Assembly: GCA_031255275.1 (NCBI GenBank)
Contig: JAIRSV010000097.1
Location: forward strand, 1 to 13,279
Source: Proteiniphilum sp.
Lineage (GTDB): Bacteria > Bacteroidota > Bacteroidia > Bacteroidales > Dysgonomonadaceae
Direction of reading: 5' to 3'
Length of the DNA stretch: 13,279 nt
Part shown: positions 6,178 to 12,879 of the stretch, piece by piece
Position numbering within the stretch: position 1 is the stretch's first letter
Layout of the letters: every line of letters begins with the position of its first letter
Notes under the pieces: generated by a model
What the model saw: only the letters and a program-made list of their open reading frames with translations
What the model was told of the DNA's origin: nothing
Database searches by the model: none
Translations under genes and position numbers: made by a program

Positions 6178-6197
6178 TATTTTTGTGAACTGTTCAC
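6178..6197 (+). promoter_or_regulatory. -7 box with overlapping dyad, possible operator
   Basis: TATTTTTG (6178-6185) fits TAnnTTTG and lies about 68 nt before the lipoprotein ATG. A perfect dyad GTGAAC-T-GTTCAC (6185-6197) begins at the last base of the box and covers the expected transcription start. A repressor-type binding site is a reasonable inference; no clear -33 TTG is seen at normal spacing. This promoter would serve the lipoprotein and glmM. Confidence 0.5.
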
Positions 6198-6252
6198 TTG
6201 CCAAGTAACAGCAAATAATGAATTTTTTGATGATTAGAAAATAAGAAACCAG

Positions 6253-6813
6253 ATGAAACTATTCAGATATATAGTTCTCACACTTACCGGTCTGTTAATT
6301 ATAACCACCTCCTGCAATAACAAAAAAACGTATGCCGACTATCTGAAAGAAGAAAAAAGGGCGATAGACCTTTTCATAGCGGAAAACAACCTCGACATCC
6401 TCAGAGACTTTCCGGAAGACGGCAAGTTCCGGGCGAACCAGTTTTATAAAGACCCCGGTACAGGCGTTTATTTTAACATTATTGATTACGGCGACACAGA
6501 CGCCAAACTGCAATGGAAGGAAAGCGTATATATTCGTTTCAAAGGGCTCACCTATTTCAAGGGTAACGACACAATCCGCTACTCCAATTACCAAAGCTCC
6601 TTTCCCGAAGAGCTGATATATGTCGGCCCCGTTTCCTCGACAACGAAGAGCAGCTACGCAAACGTGGGATGGGCAGTACCCCTTCCCCGCATAGGTCACA
6701 AGGGAAGGGTAAAGATGATCGTTCCCTTCGAGATGGGATCATCATACGATCGGACCTATTATCATCCCAGCTACTATGACCTGATAGAATACAGATTCGA
6801 CAGCCAGTGGTGA
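6253..6813 (+). CDS. DUF4827-like lipoprotein
   Basis: A 186-residue protein with a lipoprotein signal peptide: MKLFRYIVLT..., a hydrophobic core and the lipobox-like ITTSC with Cys21 as the lipid-attachment site. The mature part starts NNKKTYADYLKEEKRAI, a sequence typical of the Bacteroidales DUF4827 family, which I believe has a distant FKBP-like fold; its biochemical role is unknown. The charged NNKK after the cysteine does not clearly match the acidic surface-export signal of Bacteroidetes, so the periplasmic face is the simplest location. It is separated from glmM by 19 nt without a promoter, so the two are likely cotranscribed. Confidence 0.85.
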   Translation: MKLFRYIVLTLTGLLIITTSCNNKKTYADYLKEEKRAIDLFIAENNLDILRDFPEDGKFRANQFYKDPGTGVYFNIIDYGDTDAKLQWKESVYIRFKGLTYFKGNDTIRYSNYQSSFPEELIYVGPVSSTTKSSYANVGWAVPLPRIGHKGRVKMIVPFEMGSSYDRTYYHPSYYDLIEYRFDSQW

Positions 6814-6832
6814 TTTACAAAACAGAACATTT

Positions 6833-8224
6833 ATGACATTAATTAAATCCATCTCCGGAATAAGAGGAACAATCGGCGCAACAGCTGCCGAAAACCTGAC
6901 TCCGCTTGATATTGTAAAATTTACGGCTGCCTATGCAGCATTTATCAAAAAATCAACCGCTCTTGAACATGGCCGGAAACCCTGCATCGTGGTAGGGAGA
7001 GACGCCCGCATTTCAGGAGAAATGGTGCACCGCATCATCACCGGAACACTCATGGGAATGGGCTGCGACGTCACCGACATCGGAATGGCCACAACCCCCA
7101 CTACCGAGATCGCCGTCGAGGGAGAAAATGCCGCCGGCGGCATCATTATCACGGCCAGTCACAATCCCAAACAGTGGAATGCCCTGAAGCTGCTGAACCG
7201 CAACGGAGAATTTCTGAATGCCGCCGAAGGGGAAGAGATCCTCTCCATCGCCGAGGCGGAAGACTTCACATTTTCCCCGGTGGATGAACTGGGAAAGATC
7301 ACCCAAAAACAGTATCTTCACGAGCATATCCGGCAGATCCTCTCGCTCGACTTAGTGGACAGAAACGCCATCGAGGCAGCCGGCTTCCGTGTGGCGATAG
7401 ACTGCGTGAACTCCATCGGAGGGATCGCCATCCCCGAACTGCTGTATGCCCTGGGCGTGAAAGAGATTTTCAAGCTCCACTGTGCGCCGCACGGCAATTT
7501 CTCCCACAATCCCGAACCGCTGCCGCAGCATCTGACGGAACTGGCCTCGCTCACGCGAAGCTCCAAAGCAACCGTCGGCTTTGCCGTGGACCCGGATGTG
7601 GACAGGCTGGCCATCTACTGCGAAGACGGGGAACCCTTCGGCGAAGAATATACGCTGGTAGCCGTATCGGATTATGTCTTGCAGCATACGCCCGGCAATA
7701 CAGTCTCCAATCTCAGTTCGAGCCGGGCGCTGAGGGACGTTACCCGCGCCCGAGGCGGGGAATATCACGCCGCGGCCGTGGGGGAAGTGAACGTGGTGGC
7801 CAAAATGAAAGAAACAAATGCCGTGATCGGCGGCGAAGGCAACGGCGGCGTCATATATCCCGCCCTGCACTGCGGACGCGACGCACTTGCCGGCATAGCC
7901 CTGTTTCTCACCTATCTCGCCAAATCGGGGAGGACGCCTTCGGAACTGAGAAAGTCATACCCTCCCTATTTCATGGCAAAGCAAAAGGTGGAACTTACCC
8001 CCGGCATTGATACAGAAATGATCCTGAACAGAGTGAAAGAACGGTTCAGCGACCGGCAGATAACCGACGTCGACGGAGTAAAGATCGATTTTCCCGACAA
8101 ATGGGTACACCTGAGAAAATCGAATACGGAACCCATCATCCGTATTTATTCGGAGGCGCACTCGCCGGAAGAGGCGGACGAAATCGGCCGACAAATCATC
8201 AGTCTGATACAAGAGTTCTCTTGA
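6833..8224 (+). CDS. glmM: phosphoglucosamine mutase
   Basis: A 463-residue alpha-D-phosphohexomutase of usual length with all four conserved loops. These are ITASHNP with the phosphorylated Ser109, the magnesium loop DPDVDR (253-258), the sugar-specificity loop GGEGNGG (333-339) and the phosphate loop RKSNTEPIIRIYSEA (428-442). SGIRGTIG near the N-terminus is also typical. GlmM converts glucosamine 6-phosphate to glucosamine 1-phosphate for UDP-GlcNAc, feeding peptidoglycan and lipid A synthesis. A role on glucose or mannose phosphates cannot be excluded from sequence alone; the GlmM call follows from the Bacteroidales context. The ATG at 6833 follows the lipoprotein gene by 19 nt. Confidence 0.92.
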   Translation: MTLIKSISGIRGTIGATAAENLTPLDIVKFTAAYAAFIKKSTALEHGRKPCIVVGRDARISGEMVHRIITGTLMGMGCDVTDIGMATTPTTEIAVEGENAAGGIIITASHNPKQWNALKLLNRNGEFLNAAEGEEILSIAEAEDFTFSPVDELGKITQKQYLHEHIRQILSLDLVDRNAIEAAGFRVAIDCVNSIGGIAIPELLYALGVKEIFKLHCAPHGNFSHNPEPLPQHLTELASLTRSSKATVGFAVDPDVDRLAIYCEDGEPFGEEYTLVAVSDYVLQHTPGNTVSNLSSSRALRDVTRARGGEYHAAAVGEVNVVAKMKETNAVIGGEGNGGVIYPALHCGRDALAGIALFLTYLAKSGRTPSELRKSYPPYFMAKQKVELTPGIDTEMILNRVKERFSDRQITDVDGVKIDFPDKWVHLRKSNTEPIIRIYSEAHSPEEADEIGRQIISLIQEFS

Positions 8225-8322
8225 CGGAGTAGTTACTTGTTGTTATTTTATTTCCCTCTCAATGGCCACTTCACCTCGATGATGTGGCTTTTGAGTTAAT
8301 TAACCAAACAGATAAGGATTTA

Positions 8323-9156
8323 ATGAAAGATGTCCTGATCAGTCGCGAAGAAATGCGTGCCCTGCACCCTGTATTCAGGGGAAAACGCGGCGACAAAATA
8401 ATAGACTTGAGTATGAAAATATCCGGGCTGGATATTGCAAATAAGATTTATGACCGATCCAAACATCTCACCGGTCCCGCTTTCTGCAAAGACGTCCTGG
8501 ACAAGCTTGAAATCACCCGTACGGTGAGAAATGCGGAGGTACTCGATACGTTCAAAAACCGTCCATTTATCACGGTATCCAACCATCCTTACGGGCACAT
8601 CGACGGGATTGCGGCAATTGAGACCGTGGGCAGCCGGGTTCGGTACTATAAAATGATGGTGAACGTCGTACTGGGACTGGTCGATACGATGGCCGAAAAT
8701 TTCATCACGGTGAATCCGATGATGTATGCCGAAAAAAGCAGTATCACCTTTGCCGGCATCAAGGAAAGCTTCGACCATGTGAGGGCAGGATTCCCGCTGG
8801 GTTTCTTCTCCGCGGGAGCGGTTTCCAATCTAGTCTTCCGGAGGGGAAGAATAACGGTCGAAGACCGGAAGTGGCAGCAGGCAGTGATTAAAATCATTCA
8901 GAAAGTGCATGTGCCGGTCATTCCGATGCATATTTCCGGGCGCAACAGTCTGCCCTTCTACATGTCGAAGATATTCGGCTATAAATTCCGCACCCTCAGA
9001 CTGTGTCACGAACTGTACAACAAAAAAGGCAAAGAGATAGTGGTTACCTTCGGCGAACCCGTCATGCCGGACAAAATAGCGTCGTTTGAAGACGACATGC
9101 CGCGCCTCGGCCAGTACTTGAAAGAAAAAACCTACGCTTTGGGGGGCAGCAAATAA
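8323..9156 (+). CDS. PlsC-like lysophospholipid/glycerol acyltransferase
   Basis: A 277-residue protein of the 1-acylglycerol-3-phosphate acyltransferase superfamily. The catalytic block is TVSNHPYGHIDG with the H-x4-D-like pair His88 and Asp94 (family motif NHxxxxD). The second conserved block is FFSAGAVSNL (161-170) in place of the usual FPEG, and a third is VPVIPMHISGRNS. This FxAG form resembles the hemolysin-like and lyso-ornithine/glycine-lipid acyltransferases of Bacteroidetes, so the acceptor may be an amino-lipid or phospholipid. I chose the ATG at 8323, preceded by AAGGATTT, over an in-frame GTG at 8284. It lies 98 nt after glmM with no convincing promoter. Its last bases hold the -33 element of the next gene. 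Confidence 0.82.
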   Translation: MKDVLISREEMRALHPVFRGKRGDKIIDLSMKISGLDIANKIYDRSKHLTGPAFCKDVLDKLEITRTVRNAEVLDTFKNRPFITVSNHPYGHIDGIAAIETVGSRVRYYKMMVNVVLGLVDTMAENFITVNPMMYAEKSSITFAGIKESFDHVRAGFPLGFFSAGAVSNLVFRRGRITVEDRKWQQAVIKIIQKVHVPVIPMHISGRNSLPFYMSKIFGYKFRTLRLCHELYNKKGKEIVVTFGEPVMPDKIASFEDDMPRLGQYLKEKTYALGGSK

Positions 9157-9169
9157 ATTCCTATCTTTG
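9138..9169 (+). promoter_or_regulatory. Bacteroidetes-type promoter of the regulator-LptE gene
   Basis: TTTG (9138-9141), a 20-nt spacer and TATCTTTG (9162-9169) match the consensus exactly, with the same spacing as the rpe promoter. The -33 lies in the last codons of the acyltransferase gene. The box contains the TTG at 9167 that gives a longer ORF; that TTG cannot be in the transcript from this promoter, so the ATG at 9194 is the likely start. Confidence 0.7.
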
Positions 9170-9193
9170 AACACTCAAAAAAACAGCGCGCTT

Positions 9194-10948
9194 ATGGCCA
9201 AACACTCTTTACAACAGGTGAAGCAACGTTTTGGAATCATCGGGAATGATCCCAAGCTGAACCGTGCTATCGACGTTGCCCTGCAGGTGGCTCCCACCGA
9301 CCTCTCGGTGCTTATCACCGGGGAAAGCGGTACGGGAAAAGAAAATTTCCCACAGATCGTGCATCAGTACAGTAACCGGAAACATGGCCCCTATTGTGCC
9401 ATCAATTGCGGTTCGATCCCCGAAGTGACTATCGATTCGGAGCTTTTCGGACACGAAAAAGGTTCGTTTACCGGAGCCACGGGCACAAGGATAGGCTATT
9501 TTGAAGTGGCTGACGGGGGTACGCTCTTTCTCGACGAAGTGGGCGAACTTCCGCTCCCGACACAGGCTCGCCTGCTCCGGGTGCTGGAAACCGGAGAGTT
9601 TATCAAGGTGGGATCCTCGAAAGTAGAAAAGACCAATGTGCGTGTGGTGGCTGCTACCAACCTTGATATGGTGAAGGCTGCGGAAAGAGGAAAGTTCAGG
9701 GAAGACCTTTATTATCGCCTCAATTCGGTTCCCATCCGAATTCCGCCGCTGCGCGACCGGGCTGAGGATATTGCCCTTCTGTTCAGGAAATTTGCAGGCG
9801 ACTGCGCCGAAAAATATATGATGCCTTCCATCACGCTTACCGACGATGCCCGGGAGAAACTGAAAAATTATCGCTGGCCGGGCAATGTGCGCCAGCTGAA
9901 GAATATCACGGAACAAATCTCGGTCATCGAACAGGAGCGTCTCATCACATCCGATATTCTGCAAAAATACCTGCCCGACAACGAAGTGGGAATGTTACCC
10001 GTCTCTGTCAGGCAAATTCGGGAGTCGGAACAGAAATCGTTTGCCAACGAACGGGAGATACTCTATCAAGTGCTGTTCGACATGAAAAAGGATATTACCG
10101 ACCTGAAGCGCGTAGTAAAAAGCATTATGGAGGATTCGGCACAACATTCGCCCTACAATGCCTCTTCCGCCGAGATGCGCCGCTCTTCGTCCATCATTGC
10201 AAACGACAGTACCCGGGTTTCCGTTCCCGTGAAATATGAGACCGTGCCTCAAAGCATCGCGCTGGATGACCCCGGAAGGGACAATATTCAGGAAGCGGCC
10301 GAGTTTGAAGAGAGTTCTCTGCTGATCAGCGACGTGGAGAAGGATATGATCGCAAAAGCGCTGGAACGGCACAATGGGAAAAGAAAACAGGCTGCCGACG
10401 AGTTGGGAATCTCGGAGCGTACGCTTTACCGCAAGCTTAAGGAATACTCTCTCCTGTTCATCTTTCTGTTATTACTGGTCACCGTCAGTTCATGCCGAAT
10501 ATCCTACTCGTTCAGGGGCACCTCCATCAACTATGATCTCACGAAAACGCTTCAGATAGCGCACTTCGTGAATCAGGCGCCGCTGGTTTATCCTCCGCTC
10601 GAGCAGCGTTTCAACGAGGAAATGAAGGATATGTTTACCCGCAACACGCGCCTGCAACTGGTGAATCAGAACGGGGATATGGAGATTGAAGGCGAGATAG
10701 TGGGCTATGAGCTTACTCCCATGGCGGTGCAGGAGGATGCTTTTGCTTCGGAGACAAAGCTGACCATGACGGTGAGGATGCGCTTCAGGAACAATAAAAC
10801 GAATGAACCCGAAATTGAGGAAAGGATCTCTGCCAACCGCACGTTCTCCAGTAACGAGGTTTTTGATTCCGTACAGGATCAGCTTCTTGGCGAGCTTATC
10901 GACGAAATTACGGATCAAATATTCAACGCTACCATGTCTAACTGGTAA
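9194..10948 (+). CDS. sigma-54-type AAA+ regulator fused in frame to LptE-like lipoprotein
   Basis: One open frame of 584 residues. Residues 1-415 are an NtrC-like regulator without a receiver domain. Visible parts are Walker A GESGTGKE (43-50), the sigma-54 contact loop GSFTGA (90-95, Ser instead of Ala), Walker B LFLDEVGEL (111-119), FREDLYYRLN (168-177), WPGNVRQLKN (228-237) and a Fis-type helix-turn-helix (about 380-418, GISERTLYRKLKEY). With no stop it continues into a hydrophobic segment (420-433) and lipobox VSSC (Cys434). The rest is an LptE-like domain (GTSINYDLTKTLQI, DMEIEGEIVGY, FNATMSNW), the outer-membrane partner of LptD in LPS assembly. In related genomes I recall two adjacent genes. 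There is no ATG for LptE between the HTH and the lipobox. Possible readings: true fusion cleaved by signal peptidase II, internal TTG start, or a lost stop codon. Confidence 0.9.
   Translation: MAKHSLQQVKQRFGIIGNDPKLNRAIDVALQVAPTDLSVLITGESGTGKENFPQIVHQYSNRKHGPYCAINCGSIPEVTIDSELFGHEKGSFTGATGTRIGYFEVADGGTLFLDEVGELPLPTQARLLRVLETGEFIKVGSSKVEKTNVRVVAATNLDMVKAAERGKFREDLYYRLNSVPIRIPPLRDRAEDIALLFRKFAGDCAEKYMMPSITLTDDAREKLKNYRWPGNVRQLKNITEQISVIEQERLITSDILQKYLPDNEVGMLPVSVRQIRESEQKSFANEREILYQVLFDMKKDITDLKRVVKSIMEDSAQHSPYNASSAEMRRSSSIIANDSTRVSVPVKYETVPQSIALDDPGRDNIQEAAEFEESSLLISDVEKDMIAKALERHNGKRKQAADELGISERTLYRKLKEYSLLFIFLLLLVTVSSCRISYSFRGTSINYDLTKTLQIAHFVNQAPLVYPPLEQRFNEEMKDMFTRNTRLQLVNQNGDMEIEGEIVGYELTPMAVQEDAFASETKLTMTVRMRFRNNKTNEPEIEERISANRTFSSNEVFDSVQDQLLGELIDEITDQIFNATMSNW
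10403..10948 (+). other. lptE: LptE-like lipoprotein segment within the fused frame
   Basis: This part would be a separate lptE gene in a typical relative. The lipid-attachment cysteine codon is at 10493-10495, preceded by the hydrophobic run SLLFIFLLLLVTVSS. The positive n-region of the signal peptide would be the HTH tail RKLKEY. The nearest in-frame alternative start is TTG at 10403-10405; the nearest in-frame ATG upstream is in the HTH domain (Met385 of the fused protein, about 10346). The mature lipoprotein would have about 151 residues, normal for LptE, and ends FNATMSNW, as expected for Bacteroidales LptE from memory. LptE plugs the LptD barrel and is essential where LPS is essential. 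Confidence 0.6.
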
Positions 10949-10953
10949 ATTCA

Positions 10954-11697
10954 ATGCAAAAGGAAGATCTATACGGATGGATGGAAAATCCGGACAGGCT
11001 GGACGCTTCTTCCCTGGAAAAGTTGAGAGGGATTGTGGAGGAATATCCCTGTTTTAATACCGCCAGGCTGCTGTATACAAAGAACCTGAATGTGACGGGC
11101 TGTCGGGAATATGAAGATGAGTTGGGCAAAACGGCCGTTTTGTGTAACGACAGGAGGAAGCTGTTTTATCTTATCTGCCGGGAGGAGTACGAAATGCTGC
11201 TGAGTAAAAACGAACGCCTTCGTTCAAACGGAGGCGACAGGACGGAGGAATTGCTTGAATCGTTCCTCTCGTCGCTCGACGAAGGGGCGGTGACCGCGCC
11301 GGTTGTCGAAAATGCGGAACTGAATCTGGCTTCGACCGACTATCTGTCTTACCTGAAACTGCTGGGGGAGGGTGCCGGCAATTCCGTTCAGGACGAACAT
11401 CAAAAACTGCAGCACCAGGATATTATTGACGCCTTTATCGAGAAGGCGGAATCGGAAATACTGTTCGTGGCACCTTCGGGACAAATACCTCTGCCCGACG
11501 CGCAGCAGGAGACGGAGGATGAGGGGGGAGAGTTCCTGACCGAAACGCTCGCAAAGATCTATATAAAACAGGAAAAATATGAACAGGCACTTGCAATAAT
11601 TAAAAGGTTAAGTTTGAATTTTCCAAAAAAAAGTGTTTACTTTGCGCACCAAATTCGTTTTCTTGAATTGTTGATTATTAACGAGAAAAATAAATAA
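10954..11697 (+). CDS. TPR-containing hypothetical protein
   Basis: A 247-residue cytosolic protein without signal peptide or membrane segment. Residues 1-100 are helical and charged (MQKEDLYGWMENPDRL, EEYPCFNTARLLYTKN). The middle is acidic, including SFLSSLDEG and ETEDEGGEF. The C-terminal ~50 residues form one TPR-like helix pair, ETLAKIYIKQEKYEQALAII then KRLSLNFPKKSVYFAHQI. I recognise it as the conserved Bacteroidales protein found between lptE and secG; its role is not known to me. It starts 5 nt after the fused gene and ends 2 nt before secG, so translation is probably coupled. Its 3' end carries a likely promoter for secG. Confidence 0.8.
   Translation: MQKEDLYGWMENPDRLDASSLEKLRGIVEEYPCFNTARLLYTKNLNVTGCREYEDELGKTAVLCNDRRKLFYLICREEYEMLLSKNERLRSNGGDRTEELLESFLSSLDEGAVTAPVVENAELNLASTDYLSYLKLLGEGAGNSVQDEHQKLQHQDIIDAFIEKAESEILFVAPSGQIPLPDAQQETEDEGGEFLTETLAKIYIKQEKYEQALAIIKRLSLNFPKKSVYFAHQIRFLELLIINEKNK
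11613..11644 (+). promoter_or_regulatory. internal promoter for secG within the TPR gene
   Basis: TTTG (11613-11616), exactly 20 nt, then TTACTTTG (11637-11644), one mismatch to TAnnTTTG, inside the end of the TPR gene and about 56 nt before the secG ATG. The spacer contains an A8 tract. The spacing equals that of the rpe and regulator promoters, which argues against chance, but it is only inferred from sequence. Confidence 0.5.
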
Positions 11698-11699
11698 TT

Positions 11700-12074
11700 A
11701 TGTATATTTTCATCACAATCCTTATTGTACTGGCAGCTATCCTGATGATCTTTGGCGTATTGGTACAGAAATCAAAAGGGGGGGGACTGGCAAGCGGTTT
11801 TGCATCGTCGAACCAGATTATGGGCGTCCGGAAAACAACCGATTTCCTGGAAAAGTTCACATGGACACTGGCGGGAATGATCATCTTTTTGAGCATCCTG
11901 ACGGCTAAGTTCACGGCGTCTGTCTCGAATATGCCGCAATCGCAGATAGAAATCGAACAGCCGGCTCCGCTGAATCCCGTCACAGCGCCGAACGTAACCC
12001 CGGAAATACCCGTTCCGTCGCAAATACCCGTCCTGCCTCAGTCCGGAGAAGAAACGACCACTCCGGAAGAGTAA
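11700..12074 (+). CDS. secG: preprotein translocase subunit SecG
   Basis: A 124-residue inner-membrane protein. Two membrane helices (about 3-22 and 55-73) enclose the conserved loop VQKSKGGGLASGF (22-34), the SecG signature. After the second helix there is an unusual proline-rich tail of about 47 residues (78-124), with repeated PV/IP pairs and an acidic end, which E. coli SecG lacks; such tails are, as far as I recall, common in Bacteroidetes. SecG joins SecYE and speeds SecA-driven export. The gene starts 2 nt after the TPR gene and may also be driven by an internal promoter. Confidence 0.93.
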   Translation: MYIFITILIVLAAILMIFGVLVQKSKGGGLASGFASSNQIMGVRKTTDFLEKFTWTLAGMIIFLSILTAKFTASVSNMPQSQIEIEQPAPLNPVTAPNVTPEIPVPSQIPVLPQSGEETTTPEE

Positions 12075-12127
12075 AAAAACAATAGGCCATACGACCTTAG
12101 GCATCACAAAGTAAAAACTATGTTCGT

Positions 12128-12766
12128 ATGAAAAGGCTGTTATTCTTCCTTTTCCTTTTTTCACTCCTGCCGATCGGTGCGCAGACCATTGTGTACGACA
12201 CGATCAGGGTATCTCCCGGCGATGAGCGGAATATCCATCTCAATCGCTCCCGGAAGACGGGAGCTGCGAGTGAGCCTTCACGGAAGAAAAGTGTATCCGC
12301 CGGAAAGCAGGCTGCCGCTTTCAGCAGAAGTAAGTTGCGTTTCGGCGCCAATCTGGGGCTGTCGGTAAGCCTGAATTATACCAACCTGGGGATTGGCCCG
12401 CAAATAGGTTATCAGTTCAACAAATATTTTATGGCCGGCGCCGGGGTCAAGTACTATTACACGAGAACGCGCACCGTGGAGTACGGAATAAAAAGTAATT
12501 TACTGGGGATAAATATGTTCGGTTACCTTTACCCGGTAAGATTCATCACACTGTTTGCACAACCCGAAATAAACTATATCCGGTCAACCCTGACTCCCTG
12601 GTCTGCGCGTGAAAAGATAACGAACAGGGGTTTTGTACCTTCGCTGGTAGCCGGTGCCGGTTTCCGTCTGGGAGGATCGCATGTTACGCTGAACTATGAT
12701 TTGGTGCAACACGCAAACTCTCCTCACCCCGAGGGGTTTTTCCTGGGGGTTTCCGCCTTTTTCTAA
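12128..12766 (+). CDS. small outer-membrane beta-barrel protein
   Basis: A 212-residue protein with a clear signal peptide, MKRLLFFLFLFSLLPIGA, probably cleaved before Gln19. A basic, Ser-rich linker (about 35-60, including SRKTGAASEPSRKKS) is followed by alternating beta strands such as FGANLGLSVSLNYTNLGIG, YFMAGAGVKYYYTRT, LFAQPEINYIRS and SLVAGAGFRLGG. The last residue is Phe (GVSAFF), the usual C-terminal signal for BAM-dependent barrel insertion. About eight strands are likely. No specific function can be assigned. It begins 53 nt after secG with no clear terminator between them. The gene downstream is convergent. Confidence 0.85.
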   Translation: MKRLLFFLFLFSLLPIGAQTIVYDTIRVSPGDERNIHLNRSRKTGAASEPSRKKSVSAGKQAAAFSRSKLRFGANLGLSVSLNYTNLGIGPQIGYQFNKYFMAGAGVKYYYTRTRTVEYGIKSNLLGINMFGYLYPVRFITLFAQPEINYIRSTLTPWSAREKITNRGFVPSLVAGAGFRLGGSHVTLNYDLVQHANSPHPEGFFLGVSAFF

Positions 12767-12782
12767 AGTTTCCCCTCCTTGC

Positions 12783-12804
12783 GCTGCGGTCGAAGTGACC
12801 GAAG
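12783..12804 (-). repeat. degenerate reverse copy of the GTCATTTCGACCG repeat
   Basis: On the minus strand this reads GCTTCGGTCACTTCGACCGC followed by AG, which resembles GTCATTTCGACCGCAGCG at 2144-2161. It is a short copy placed between two convergent genes, next to the terminator. Confidence 0.4.
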
Positions 12805-12806
12805 CA

Positions 12807-12834
12807 AGAAAAAAAGCGCCCGCGAGGGACGCTT
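12807..12834 (-). terminator. intrinsic terminator of the TlpA-like gene
   Basis: The stem AAGCGCCC/GGG-A-CGCTT (12814-12821 with 12826-12834, one bulged A) closes on a GCGA loop. On the minus strand it is followed by a run of seven Ts (complement of 12809-12815), an almost ideal rho-independent terminator 46 nt after the thioredoxin stop codon. On the plus strand the trailing T content is weak, so it mainly serves the minus-strand gene. Confidence 0.8.
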
Positions 12835-12879
12835 CTGTTTCAGATTTATTTCTACCTTCAGGACGTTCGCGCCCTTCCG

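Noticed and set aside
8284..8322. GTG start for the acyltransferase
   Set aside because: The ATG at 8323 has a better ribosome site and fits the conserved N-terminus better; the GTG adds 13 residues with no clear similarity.
9167..9193. TTG start for the regulator
   Set aside because: It lies inside the TATCTTTG promoter box; the ATG at 9194 fits the family start.
12119..12126. TATGTTCG as a promoter for the barrel gene
   Set aside because: One mismatch to the -7 consensus and too close to the ATG at 12128; the start of transcription would fall inside the gene.
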